A stretch of DNA of 30,433 nucleotides from Bacteroides sp. UBA7333 (GCA_002471195.1 DKPN01000028.1:1-30433); one strand, 5' to 3'. Shown: positions 1-8,744, counted from the stretch's first letter. The notes: a model not told the origin generated them from the letters alone. A program made the numbers and translations.

Positions 1-1948
1 TTTGAGAATTAGAGACATTATCGAATTTATTGGGAGCCTTAGTCCACATTTGAAATTCAGGACAACCGAGTAGGTTATGTGTTAATGCTAGCCAATGGTT
101 TTCGTCTTGGGTTTTCGATAATGCTTCAGAAAGTCCTATTTTTCCTTCATTTTTTTTTAGCTCACTAATGAATGCCTTTTGTAAATCAAATGAAGAAGTA
201 ACCCAACCACTTCGTGTGTTACCTAAAAAAGCTACAGCTCCATATTTATCCGCTATAGTAAACCTTTCTCCCAAAGTGTACTTAACATCATATACTCTAT
301 CATTTTCAAAATATATGTCATAAGGCATTACTGTACATGATATCGTATATAATATTGCAGGTTTATTTAAATTCGTTAATTTATCAAGTGAGTTATTATT
401 ATCAATTACGAGATATTCATTTATATTTTCTCCTTCAGTCGCTATTAGGGGATAATGATTGTATTTTGTATTACCCATACCATCTGATTTGACTACAATA
501 GCATTAGGTCCTCCATGATTGAAGAAGCTTATAAAGCCAGGGTTGTTATTATTGACAGCGTCAATAATATCTTTCCCCAAAGGATATATAGTATTCGTAC
601 CATAATGATCAGGCAACTCACTTATTATATTATAATTGGGAAAATAAATAGATAAACTATCAGCTATGACTTTGGCTTGATTTCGTCCTTGCATTTCATC
701 TGCTTGTGTATATAAAGCTCTTTGTAGATAATCAGAATCACCCTTACCAGGGTTTTGTTCGTAGATTAATAGCTTTGTTATGTAATTATTTACTTCGACT
801 CTGTTTTTGCAGAGAATTCGTCCTACAATTAAATCATGATGATATTCTATTTTATCACCATATTCTTCACCATAATATTTATCACCATCATAATTCCAGT
901 TTCCGTTTAACTCGCTGAAATATAAGTCTGTAGGTATTTTTTTATAAATGAGTTTTTCTCCTAATGCCCAATTGTTATCATCCCCTGTTCCATATCTAAT
1001 AGGTACAATAGGACTTCCCCCTCCCAGCAGTACATATTTAGTTCCATTTGTATAAGCTAATCGTAGATAGTGTCTCAATCTACCAGCTTCGTCGGCAATA
1101 TTAGAGATTTCGTCCTTTGTGATGGTTGGATCGTTTAATATACTCTCTATGGATACAACGCCAGCATTAATACCTTTTTGTTGTTTCCAATTAATCAATG
1201 GATCAAAAGACTCGATAAGACTATCGGCTGTAATAACCACATATTCGTATGCGGGTAAACTCATCGATTTTGTTCGTATAGATGAATTCTTAGATTTAAC
1301 ATAGGAGCCAATTTCGGCTTTGTTTTCTATGTTATTCAGCAACATCGAAAGTTCATTTATATTTCTTTCTCTTATTGATTCTATGGGTTTAATAGCTTGG
1401 CTCACCGCTTTCAATTGTTGGGAAACACTATTGATTGAAAAGGTAATATTAGAGTGAAATAAAAGTTTGTTGCAACTTGGCATAAACTGTGTCGGTGTTA
1501 TTTTAATGGATAAAATTCTGATGTCACCATCTAAGTATCCTTCGCCTATAATTTCTACAATTTCTTTCGGATAAACTTCTGATTGATAATTAGCATCAAT
1601 TCCTTCTTGATGAGATGAGCTATAATAACCAATTGGTATCTCTTTATCTACTGGATATAATGTGGTAGGTAAATAAATACTGTCAATCATTGTGGATTTT
1701 GTAGAAATATTGAAGGTATGTGAACCATTGGGTACAATAAAGCGTAAGATTTTATATGGTAAATCAGGTGCTCCAACTGTATCCTTTATTGTATAATCAT
1801 CATATGACATTTTTATAAATCTAGAATCATTGATCTCTACACTATCAATGAGTAACTTATTTCGATCATATGTTATATGATGTGTGATTTGGCAATAAGA
1901 ATTAATGTTCAATAGCCAAATACTAAAAAATAAAATAAATAATCTCAT
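1..1948 (-). CDS. Gingipain-like C25 cysteine peptidase, secreted, C-terminus cut by window edge
   Basis: This is an open frame of 649 codons from the ATG at 1948 to the window edge with no stop, so the gene is partial. Residues 1-20 form a signal peptide ending near SYCQ. Residues ~25-200 look like a C25 propeptide region. Residues ~235-637 match the Peptidase_C25 fold: AYEYVVITAD opens the domain, His478 lies in FFNHGGP, Cys538 lies in ISCTVMPYD, and LLGCPEF is near its end. His and Cys are the expected catalytic pair of the gingipain family. It is not the T9SS sortase PorU, which is longer and has different motifs around these residues. Family members are usually exported by T9SS and carry a C-terminal sorting domain, which would lie beyond the edge here. 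It starts 11 bp after the S74/T9SS gene and probably shares its transcript. Substrate is unknown. Confidence 0.85.
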   Translation of the reverse strand, partial: MRLFILFFSIWLLNINSYCQITHHITYDRNKLLIDSVEINDSRFIKMSYDDYTIKDTVGAPDLPYKILRFIVPNGSHTFNISTKSTMIDSIYLPTTLYPVDKEIPIGYYSSSHQEGIDANYQSEVYPKEIVEIIGEGYLDGDIRILSIKITPTQFMPSCNKLLFHSNITFSINSVSQQLKAVSQAIKPIESIRERNINELSMLLNNIENKAEIGSYVKSKNSSIRTKSMSLPAYEYVVITADSLIESFDPLINWKQQKGINAGVVSIESILNDPTITKDEISNIADEAGRLRHYLRLAYTNGTKYVLLGGGSPIVPIRYGTGDDNNWALGEKLIYKKIPTDLYFSELNGNWNYDGDKYYGEEYGDKIEYHHDLIVGRILCKNRVEVNNYITKLLIYEQNPGKGDSDYLQRALYTQADEMQGRNQAKVIADSLSIYFPNYNIISELPDHYGTNTIYPLGKDIIDAVNNNNPGFISFFNHGGPNAIVVKSDGMGNTKYNHYPLIATEGENINEYLVIDNNNSLDKLTNLNKPAILYTISCTVMPYDIYFENDRVYDVKYTLGERFTIADKYGAVAFLGNTRSGWVTSSFDLQKAFISELKKNEGKIGLSEALSKTQDENHWLALTHNLLGCPEFQMWTKAPNKFDNVSNSQ

Positions 1949-1959
1949 AGGGGTTTTAT

Positions 1960-3216
1960 TTATTCTGTTATAATCATTTTTTTGTTATCAATCTCGTTAC
2001 CATCTACAATCAGCGCATAAATATACATGCCAGGTCTTAATTCGCTTCCCTTCACTATTGCTTCACCATGTCCAGAGGTATTTATGGCTATTTGTTTGAT
2101 TTGTTTTCCTTGTAAATCATATATATGTAAGCTAGAACTAGCTGAATTCTCTGGTATATAATATTTTACTTTCGTTTCATTTTTAAACGGGTTTGGCGTG
2201 TTTATATACAAGAGTGCATTATCTGATTGTAATTCATTGTTGGTATTATTTTGTTTTGCGACCCTTGCTTGTGTTGGTATTTTATTTTCACTTTCTATAA
2301 GTTCTGACTCTAGATCACTTATTCGTTGCTGTAGATTAATAATTTCGTTGTGTAAATCTTGAATGCCTTGAGTTAGCAATGGAATTAAATCTGAATACAT
2401 AATGCTTTTTTTTCCATCGGGCAAAGTGCGTACAACCTCGGGTAGAATAGATTCAACCTCTTGTGCTATAAACCCAATTCTATTATAGTTTTTTTCTGCA
2501 TTTATCTTATTTTTAATTTCATTTGAGGCATATAGTTCTAAGTCCTTATCTATAGTTGATTTTTTTGAATTATTGGATTTATATCGGAATGTAATAGGGC
2601 GAAGTAAATTTATTTTATCCAAACTAGTTGTTAAATTGTTAACATTCTCTTTGGTGCTTCCATCTGATAATTGGCTAAATCCATTTGCAGCATATACAGT
2701 ACCAGAGGCATCTACAGAAAATATTTTCATGGAGTAAAAATTCCCATTCATTTCATTATTCATGTCTGCATAATACGCAACGTAAGGCATATGGGATGGT
2801 GCGGATACATCAGATCTGATCCCTTCTCCTGATCCTCCGTAACTTGGACCTAAGAGAGTATGGAGTGGTCTTGATGCTCCGGTTTTTATAAATAATGCAG
2901 CATTCATGCATGATGGATGTATATGTACATATGGAGGATCGAATGAGTATTTTACTGAAGTGTCTATAATGTTATTTCCTCCTTGGTCATTTGGACTTAT
3001 TATGAATTTACCTGTTTCATGTATTTTTATTCCACCATTGTTTGCACTCCAAAGTGTATTGTTCTCATAGTAATGAAATTGTGAAGATGAATTTTGATTG
3101 AATTTTAACGATTTGTTGATAATTACATCTCCTATACTATCTACTTTAAGTTGAGCGGAGATTGATACAGTCATTAAACATAGGATAATGATAGAAAAAC
3201 TTTTTTTGTAATTCAT
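1960..3216 (-). CDS. Secreted tail-fibre-like protein with S74 self-cleaving chaperone domain and T9SS sorting domain
   Basis: This encodes 418 residues from the ATG at 3216. A longer frame opens at 3264, but the signal peptide (MNYKKSFSIIILCLMTVSIS, then AQ) begins at 3216, so that start is preferred. Residues ~20-180 are an uncharacterised passenger. Residues ~184-311 are a Peptidase_S74 (intramolecular chaperone) domain: Ser184 in QLSDGSTKEN with Lys189 five residues on, then NRIGFIAQEVESILPEVV and a coiled-coil tail at ~285-311. The last ~78 residues are a T9SS type A sorting domain, seen as TPNPFKNETKVKYY, then LHIYDLQGK, and finally RPGMYIYALIVDG. Product is therefore predicted to be exported through the outer membrane. 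Passenger function is unknown. The gene is followed closely by the C25 peptidase gene. Confidence 0.87.
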   Translation of the reverse strand: MNYKKSFSIIILCLMTVSISAQLKVDSIGDVIINKSLKFNQNSSSQFHYYENNTLWSANNGGIKIHETGKFIISPNDQGGNNIIDTSVKYSFDPPYVHIHPSCMNAALFIKTGASRPLHTLLGPSYGGSGEGIRSDVSAPSHMPYVAYYADMNNEMNGNFYSMKIFSVDASGTVYAANGFSQLSDGSTKENVNNLTTSLDKINLLRPITFRYKSNNSKKSTIDKDLELYASNEIKNKINAEKNYNRIGFIAQEVESILPEVVRTLPDGKKSIMYSDLIPLLTQGIQDLHNEIINLQQRISDLESELIESENKIPTQARVAKQNNTNNELQSDNALLYINTPNPFKNETKVKYYIPENSASSSLHIYDLQGKQIKQIAINTSGHGEAIVKGSELRPGMYIYALIVDGNEIDNKKMIITE

Positions 3217-3261
3217 AGTGGTAAAATTGGATAAATTTATAATATATATTTTATAAAAGTG

Positions 3262-3292
3262 CAATAGTATAAAAAAAAACTATAAAAACAAA
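3262..3292 (-). promoter_or_regulatory. Predicted Bacteroidota promoter of the S74/C25 gene pair
   Basis: On the minus strand, TTTG (3292-3289) is followed after 19 bases by TACTATTG (3269-3262). This is one mismatch from the -7 consensus TAnnTTTG, with suitable -33 to -7 spacing. It lies about 45 bases before the preferred ATG at 3216, which supports that start over 3264, since the 3264 codon lies inside the -7 box. Confidence 0.5.
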
Positions 3293-3415
3293 AAAAATAA
3301 ATAAAAAAATACATACATTGAATTGTATTTACTAAAAAATATCTGTATATAGATTAATGAGTGGATATTTATGATGCATTAAAAATGTTGGTTGTAGCTG
3401 TCGGACTTATTGATA

Positions 3416-3461
3416 AATGAATCGCCTCGTTGAACATACTGGTCCAACGAGGCGATTCATT
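3416..3461 (-). terminator. Long perfect hairpin after the GH92 gene
   Basis: A 17-bp perfect inverted repeat (arms 3416-3432 and 3445-3461, 12-base loop) with core CGCCTCGTTG/CAACGAGGCG lies 16 bases after the GH92 stop codon. It is the likely end of the MFS-GH130-GH92 transcript. Downstream on the minus strand there is only a broken run of T (ATTTATCAATAAG), so it may act as an RNA 3'-end stabiliser as well as, or instead of, a classical intrinsic terminator. Confidence 0.7.
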
Positions 3462-3477
3462 ATAAGGTGATGTGGGT

Positions 3478-5730
3478 TTATTTCTTTAAAATAAATTTCA
3501 TATTTCCGGCATTAATCAATTCATCATGAGTGATACGATAGCCGTTTTTCTTTTTTCCTCCAATCAAAGTTTGATCGATATAAATTTGATCGGGATTAGT
3601 ACGGTCGGTTTCGATAACCAGTTCCGATTGTTTATAATATTTAGGGTCTAACTGAATGGTTACTTTGTCGAATACCGGCGTTGTTAAAGTATACTCAGGT
3701 ACACCCGGACAATCGGGATAGAATCCCATCATGTTGAAAATAGCCCATGTAGACATTGTACCTGTATCATCATTACCAGGTATACCATTGGGTTTTGTTG
3801 TAAAATGTTCTTTTAATAAACGATTTACCTCTTTTTGTGTACGCCATGCTTCATCATTGTAATATGAAAACAGATGAGGATAGGCAATGTCGGGTTCATT
3901 TGCAGGATCATACAATCCTTTATCGAATACCATTTGTAGCTTGTCAACAAACTTCTTTTTGCCACCCATTAGTTTAGCTAAACCATAAACATCGTGAGGC
4001 ACATAGAAAGTGTAATTCCAAGCGTTACCTTCGTGAAAACCGGGGCTTGGTTCGAAGTTCTCACCTTGCATCGGATTGAATGGAGTTAAGAATTTTCCAT
4101 CGGGTAGAATAGGACGGAAAGTACCATATTCTTTATCATAGTAATTCTTATATCCCATAGAGCGATTATAGAATAACTTTTCGTCTTCTTTTTTACCGAG
4201 GTCTTTTGCTAAACGCGATAATGCATAATCGGCAATGTAATACTCCAATGCGTGCGATACGGAGTTATCATATTTTCCGGTCAAAGGTACATAACCTTTG
4301 CTCATGTAGTCGTCATTGTCGGGACGCATTAAATTATCTTTGCCTGGTGAAGTGGCCGATTTATACATGGCTTCGTAAGCTAAGTTAATATCAAAATCGC
4401 GTAGTCCTTTGGCCCAGGTATCTGCAATGACAGGCAATGAAGGATCGCCTTCCATGGTTAATGTTTCGCGTCCATAAAGTTCCCATTTTGGCAACCACCC
4501 ATGTTCGCGATACATATCGAGCATTGTATTTACCATATCCATTTGCAATTCGGGATATACCAATGTTAATAGTTGATGCACATTGCGATAAGTATCCCAA
4601 AGTGAGAAAACTGTGTACCGATTACGATCGGTTGTTAAAATGCTGTCGCCCTCCATTGCTGGGTATTGACCGTTTACATCTTGTAGTATATTGGGGTGAA
4701 TCAACGTATGATATAAAGCGGTGTAAAATACCTCTTTTTCATCTTCTGTACCACCTTCCACTAAAATGCGAGACAACAGATTGTTCCAATCGTTTTGTGC
4801 CTCTTCTTGAATTTGCGCAAAATGCTTATCACCTTGCTCTTTGTCGAGATTCTCGCGCGCATTTTCGGTACTAACAAACGAAACTCCAATTTGTACCTCT
4901 ACCTCTTCACCTTCTTCTGTATCGAAAGTCATGAATGTACCAATATCATCGCCCGACATCTCTTTGGTATAGCGCGAATAGATTTTATTTTTACCTTGAT
5001 CCGGATCCCATTCTGCCTCGACACCTGTCATGGGACGTTGTTTCTTCCAGTATCCTTTTTTCTCGGGTGTTTTGTTGATGCGCATCACAAAATAGATAGG
5101 AAACACAGCTTGTGGCACGTAGCAAAAACCTCCAAGAAGCTTGCTTCCTTCGATTTCATGATCGTTTACAAAGCGCACAGTTGCCCCCGATTCGTTGGTT
5201 AAACCCTCGCCAAGATTCATTAAGATATTACTTTTTCCTTTTGGGAAAGTAAAACGAGCCATACTGGTACGTGGGGTTGCAGTGACCTCTGTTTTGATAC
5301 CATATTTGGTTAGTACATTGCTATAATAACCAGGCGAAGCCTGCTCATCAGTATAGCGACTGCCATACTGAGAGTAGTCAACGTTTAAATCGCCTGTGGT
5401 TGGCATTAGAAGTAGCGATCCAAGATCGGGACAACCAACACCGCTCAGGTTCACGTGTGAATATCCGGTGAAAAAGTTATTGGTGTACTCGTAAGGGGTA
5501 GACCACCAACGAGCATCTTTGTCGTAAGTATTTTCGGATGAGCCCATCACATTGAAAGGTACGGCCGACATCAATCCGTTGGGGCGTACAGCGCCTGGAT
5601 TGGTGGTTCCGAAATTGGTGGTACCAATAAACGGATTAACATAATCTACGGGTTGTTTTGGTGTGTCTTGTGCCCCTAAGTAGTGAAGAGCACTAACAAG
5701 AAACACACTTAGTAATAAAAGCTTTTTCAT
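3478..5730 (-). CDS. GH92 exo-alpha-mannosidase, secreted to the periplasm
   Basis: This 750-residue protein has a type I signal peptide (MKKLLLLSVFLVSALHYLGA) with no lipobox cysteine. The mature protein opens with DYVNPFIGTTNFGTTNPGA, the hallmark N-terminus of glycoside hydrolase family 92. Further family motifs are SLWDTYRNVH, GDPSLPVIADTWAKG, FHEGNAWNYTFYVPHD (general acid Glu region) and GIPGNDDTGTMS (acidic pair near residues 654-655). GH92 enzymes are calcium-dependent exo-acting alpha-mannosidases, mostly alpha-1,2 or alpha-1,3, that use an inverting mechanism. Length is normal for the family. It is the last gene of the operon with GH130 (29-bp gap) and the MFS transporter. That context points to removal of alpha-mannose from N-glycan core fragments in the periplasm. 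Linkage specificity cannot be read from sequence. Confidence 0.95.
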   Translation of the reverse strand: MKKLLLLSVFLVSALHYLGAQDTPKQPVDYVNPFIGTTNFGTTNPGAVRPNGLMSAVPFNVMGSSENTYDKDARWWSTPYEYTNNFFTGYSHVNLSGVGCPDLGSLLLMPTTGDLNVDYSQYGSRYTDEQASPGYYSNVLTKYGIKTEVTATPRTSMARFTFPKGKSNILMNLGEGLTNESGATVRFVNDHEIEGSKLLGGFCYVPQAVFPIYFVMRINKTPEKKGYWKKQRPMTGVEAEWDPDQGKNKIYSRYTKEMSGDDIGTFMTFDTEEGEEVEVQIGVSFVSTENARENLDKEQGDKHFAQIQEEAQNDWNNLLSRILVEGGTEDEKEVFYTALYHTLIHPNILQDVNGQYPAMEGDSILTTDRNRYTVFSLWDTYRNVHQLLTLVYPELQMDMVNTMLDMYREHGWLPKWELYGRETLTMEGDPSLPVIADTWAKGLRDFDINLAYEAMYKSATSPGKDNLMRPDNDDYMSKGYVPLTGKYDNSVSHALEYYIADYALSRLAKDLGKKEDEKLFYNRSMGYKNYYDKEYGTFRPILPDGKFLTPFNPMQGENFEPSPGFHEGNAWNYTFYVPHDVYGLAKLMGGKKKFVDKLQMVFDKGLYDPANEPDIAYPHLFSYYNDEAWRTQKEVNRLLKEHFTTKPNGIPGNDDTGTMSTWAIFNMMGFYPDCPGVPEYTLTTPVFDKVTIQLDPKYYKQSELVIETDRTNPDQIYIDQTLIGGKKKNGYRITHDELINAGNMKFILKK

Positions 5731-5759
5731 GCGAATATAAAACGTGTTATACTGTATAA

Positions 5760-6737
5760 TTAAATAATGCTATATTTTTTTGTAAACTCTACGATTTCAG
5801 GGATATAGCCAAATGCTAATCCTGTTACTGTATCGGCACAACCATAATATACGGCAATTCTTCCTGTTTCTTCATCGTGAAGTGCAGCACAAGGGAAACA
5901 TACATTTGGTACATCGCCCATACACTCATACTCAGTTTGAGGAGAAATTAAATAAGGACCTGAACGGAATTTTACTTTCCAAGGTTCATCTTTATCGAGA
6001 ATAGCCGAGCCGAAAGCGTATACAAAACCGTTGCAAGATGCCAATACACCGTGATAAATTAATAACCAACCTTCTTCAATTTCGATTGGAATTGGACCAG
6101 CACCAATTTTAGTACATTGCCAAGCACTTTGCTCGAATGGAGCCGGAGCCATTACATGACGATGACGTCCCCAGAATTCTAAATCGGGAGATTCGCTATA
6201 AAAAATATCACCAAATGGAGTGTGACCATTGTCACTCGGACGGCTTAACATGGCAAATTTGCCATCAATCTTGCGTGGAAACAACACACCATTTCTGTTG
6301 AAAGGTATAAATGCGTTTTCAAGTTGATGGAATGTTTTGAAGTCGAATGTATAAGCTACACCGATTGTAGGCCCATGATAACCATTACACCATGTTACAT
6401 AATAACGGTCTTCGATAAAACATACGCGTGGGTCATAGCCATATATCCATGTGCCGATTTCGGGATCGTTACACTCGAATTTTAAAGGTTCTTCATTGAT
6501 GTTCCAGTTGATAGCATCTTTACTGAAACCTACATGTAAACGCATACGACGATTGGTGTCATCGCAACGAAATACACCGGCAAAACCATCTTCGAATGGA
6601 ACTACCGCACTATTGAAAATACTATTTGAAGTTTTTAGAAGATTGCGAGGAATGATTGGGTTAGCTGAATAACGCCACATTACATCGGTTGAACCTGCCG
6701 GGCGATCTTCCCAAGGCATATTTACTTTTGAATTCAT
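5760..6737 (-). CDS. GH130 beta-1,4-mannoside phosphorylase (probable mannosyl-GlcNAc phosphorylase)
   Basis: This 325-residue protein has no signal peptide and so is cytoplasmic. GH130 phosphorylases split beta-1,4-mannosides with phosphate, giving mannose-1-phosphate. Visible motifs are MPWEDRPAGS and RYSANPIIPR at the N-terminus, GTWIYGYDPRV with the proposed catalytic Asp102, WCNGYHGPTIG, HTPFGDIFYSESPDLEFWG, IYHGVL and IAVYYGCADTVTG. The short N-terminus and these motifs fit the GH130_2 subfamily. The same gene trio (GH92, GH130, MFS) is known from Bacteroides thetaiotaomicron (BT1032-BT1034), where the phosphorylase acts on beta-1,4-mannosyl-N-acetylglucosamine from N-glycans. By that synteny, Man-GlcNAc is the likely substrate here. 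Gaps of 25 and 29 bp to its neighbours indicate one operon. Confidence 0.93.
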   Translation of the reverse strand: MNSKVNMPWEDRPAGSTDVMWRYSANPIIPRNLLKTSNSIFNSAVVPFEDGFAGVFRCDDTNRRMRLHVGFSKDAINWNINEEPLKFECNDPEIGTWIYGYDPRVCFIEDRYYVTWCNGYHGPTIGVAYTFDFKTFHQLENAFIPFNRNGVLFPRKIDGKFAMLSRPSDNGHTPFGDIFYSESPDLEFWGRHRHVMAPAPFEQSAWQCTKIGAGPIPIEIEEGWLLIYHGVLASCNGFVYAFGSAILDKDEPWKVKFRSGPYLISPQTEYECMGDVPNVCFPCAALHDEETGRIAVYYGCADTVTGLAFGYIPEIVEFTKKYSII

Positions 6738-6762
6738 AATTAAATATTGTTTTAAGGGTTAA

Positions 6763-8073
6763 TTAATCTGTTTTTACATCCGAATAAGTGAATGGTACAA
6801 AATAGGTTATCAAAAATGCAGGAATGGTTGCGATAAGTGTAAATATGAAGAAATATTCATATCCTAACCAATCGCTCATATATCCACTGATAGCTCCCGG
6901 TATCATTACGCCCAGATTCATAATGCCCGATGCGAATGCATAATGGGCCATCTGGTGTTTTCCTGGTGCTACTTGTTGCATCATAAAGAGGGTAAGCCCT
7001 ACGAAACCAAAGCCATAACCAAAATATTCGAGTACAATTGCTGTTCCTATAAGTGGAGTGCTGGTAGGTTGGTAGATAGCCAATAGCGTGTAGGCCACAA
7101 ATGGAAGGTTGAATATACAACACAGCGAGAAAAGTGTTTTTTTAAGACCTCTCTTTGATATGTAGTATCCTGCCAATAAAGAACCTAAAACGAAAGCTGC
7201 TGCTCCAAATGTTCCATAATATAAACCAATTTGTTGCTCGGTTAGTCCTAAACCTCCCGACTCTCTATCGGCTTTTAAGAATAATGGAACTATTTTCATT
7301 ACAAAACCTTCGGCAAAACGATATAATATGATAAATACAATGTAATAAAGAATGTGCTTCTTTGTAAAGAAGTTCATGATTACTTCTTTCAATTTAGAAG
7401 CAGTTTCTTTTAATGATGTTGTTTCGGTTGCAGCACCCCCTACAGGCAACATTTTAGTGTGATATAAACTTAATGCAATCATAACCACAGCAACAATGAG
7501 CATAATAACGCGCCAAGATTGTACGTTTGCTAAAAAAGCCATATCGACATCGGGCATAATAGAGGCATCTTTATGGCTATAATAGTCGAAAAGCCATCCT
7601 GCTAACCATACTAAACCGCCTGATGCTACAATTTTAGCAATATTATAAAAAGCACCTTGCCATCCAATATATTTCGCTTGATCGGCTTTGCTTAATTCGC
7701 GCATATATATACCATCGGTGGCAATGTCGTGAGTTGCACCACTGAAGGCTATAAAAGCGAGTAATATAATGGCGTAAACAAAAAAATGCGAAAGTTCAAG
7801 TGAGAAGGCTACTAAGCAAAAAAGTACACCGGTGAGAAACTGGGTAAGAACAACAAAGAATTTCTTAGTTTTGAACATTTCGAGAAACGGACTCCAAAGA
7901 AATTTAAGTGTCCAAGGCAGCATAATAAGCGATGTCCATAATGCAATTTGTGAGTTGGAAACACCCAATCCTTTGAACATGAGGACTGAAACCATGTTTA
8001 ATACCACAAATGGCATTCCCATGGCGAAATATACTGTTGGTATCCAACTTATCGGACTGTGATCTCTTTTCAT
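6763..8073 (-). CDS. MFS transporter, likely importer of mannosyl-GlcNAc
   Basis: This encodes 436 residues from the ATG at 8073. An upstream in-frame ATG at 8145 adds 24 residues rich in Arg, Lys and Tyr and would begin at or before the predicted -7 box, so 8073 is preferred. The protein has about 12 hydrophobic helices of Major Facilitator type, beginning at SWIPTVYFAMGMPFVV. ATHDIATDGIYMRELSKAD lies in the middle of the N-half, and a long loop (about TETTSLKETASKLKEV) separates the two halves. It resembles AmpG-like/sugar MFS permeases. As first gene of the operon with GH130 and GH92, it probably brings the disaccharide left after periplasmic trimming to the cytoplasmic phosphorylase. The substrate is inferred from synteny only. 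Confidence 0.88.
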   Translation of the reverse strand: MKRDHSPISWIPTVYFAMGMPFVVLNMVSVLMFKGLGVSNSQIALWTSLIMLPWTLKFLWSPFLEMFKTKKFFVVLTQFLTGVLFCLVAFSLELSHFFVYAIILLAFIAFSGATHDIATDGIYMRELSKADQAKYIGWQGAFYNIAKIVASGGLVWLAGWLFDYYSHKDASIMPDVDMAFLANVQSWRVIMLIVAVVMIALSLYHTKMLPVGGAATETTSLKETASKLKEVIMNFFTKKHILYYIVFIILYRFAEGFVMKIVPLFLKADRESGGLGLTEQQIGLYYGTFGAAAFVLGSLLAGYYISKRGLKKTLFSLCCIFNLPFVAYTLLAIYQPTSTPLIGTAIVLEYFGYGFGFVGLTLFMMQQVAPGKHQMAHYAFASGIMNLGVMIPGAISGYMSDWLGYEYFFIFTLIATIPAFLITYFVPFTYSDVKTD

Positions 8074-8134
8074 AATAATTTTCTGTAGTTTTTCGGTTAT
8101 ATTATATTTAATTCTATAGTTAAATCTTTGCCTC

Positions 8135-8142
8135 CAAAAATA
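8135..8142 (-). promoter_or_regulatory. -7 box of the MFS-GH130-GH92 operon
   Basis: The minus strand reads TATTTTTG, an exact match to TAnnTTTG, about 60 bases before the ATG at 8073. No convincing -33 TTTG is seen at 19-base spacing, so the promoter may be weak or depend on an activator. Confidence 0.5.
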
Positions 8143-8243
8143 CAAAATTTCTAGCTCTCTTTTCGTTCGTTAGCTTGTTATTTTATAGTATAGTATCATT
8201 TGAGGCAGTTATTTATATATTTTTCTAACTTTATGGTATAAAA

Positions 8244-8270
8244 AAATGCCACGATAAAATCGCAGCATTT
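8244..8270 (-). terminator. Intrinsic terminator after the acidic unknown gene
   Basis: On the minus strand a stem AAATGC/GCATTT with inner pairs CGAT/ATCG and a 3-base loop is followed by a run of seven T. It lies about 20 bases after the stop codon at 8291, separating this gene from the mannoside operon. Confidence 0.75.
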
Positions 8271-8290
8271 ATAATATATTATAGGATCAG

Positions 8291-8737
8291 TTACTTCTCT
8301 AATAATTCTTTTAAAAATGAATCTAGTTCTTGGTCTAGCCCTTTTAGTAATTCATCGTCAATGAAGAGTGTGTCATCATCTACTAAAAGTAAATCGGAGA
8401 TTGTTTCTTTGTCTTCATCAACAAGTACAAATGAGTAGGGTTTAAGCACTGATAAAGCTTCAAATTTACCATTTTCATTTAGCTTATTTAATTCGCTATG
8501 TAATATTCTTTCTACTACATCGTAGAAATCATCACCATCATAATTAATCCATTGGTTGATTATCACACTTGCCAACTTTCTATCTTCATCATTATAGATC
8601 GTTAGTTCACCTGTTGTTTGATTGGGTTGTAGATGAAAATCAGTTACTTCAGTTATGCTATGCGCTTGTGAATAAGGCTGTATAGCTTTGTTAATAACTG
8701 AATCTATAGCTGAATATGATTGTTCATTTAACTCCAT
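8291..8737 (-). CDS. Small acidic protein of unknown function
   Basis: This is a 148-residue protein I do not recognise. There is no signal peptide or membrane segment, so it is probably cytoplasmic. The N-terminal half looks like a mixed alpha/beta domain (about ITEVTDFHLQPNQTTGELTI, then a helix-rich stretch). The C-terminal third is strongly acidic (DEDKETISDLLLVDDD, DDELLKGLDQELDSFLKEL). It is a single-gene unit: -7 box at 8764-8771, start 8737, terminator at 8244-8270. Its ATG is preceded by a clear AGGAGG, which is rare in this phylum, so translation may be handled differently from its neighbours. The Shine-Dalgarno, own promoter and own terminator make it a real gene. Confidence 0.85.
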   Translation of the reverse strand: MELNEQSYSAIDSVINKAIQPYSQAHSITEVTDFHLQPNQTTGELTIYNDEDRKLASVIINQWINYDGDDFYDVVERILHSELNKLNENGKFEALSVLKPYSFVLVDEDKETISDLLLVDDDTLFIDDELLKGLDQELDSFLKELLEK

Positions 8738-8744
8738 GATAATT

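Noticed and set aside
706..1304. Plus-strand frames of 70 and 61 residues near the left edge
   Set aside because: The minus strand here is one uninterrupted C25 peptidase frame of 649 codons with catalytic motifs; the plus-strand frames are shadows.
1..1948. Possibility that the C25 protein is PorU, the T9SS sortase
   Set aside because: The C25 domain starts near residue 235 and the His and Cys motifs (FFNHGGP, ISCTVMPYD) are of the gingipain-like type; PorU is much longer with a large N-terminal region.
5100..5135. TGGCAC followed by GC, resembling a sigma-54 -24/-12 promoter
   Set aside because: Spacing between the GG and GC elements is wrong and it lies inside the GH92 coding sequence. 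A similar TTGGCAC near 15160 inside lnb fails for the same reason.
4206..5202. Several open frames on the plus strand across the GH92 gene (60-145 residues)
   Set aside because: They overlap a full-length GH92 gene with clear family motifs on the other strand, have no homology I recognise and no starts with promoters; they are antisense shadows.
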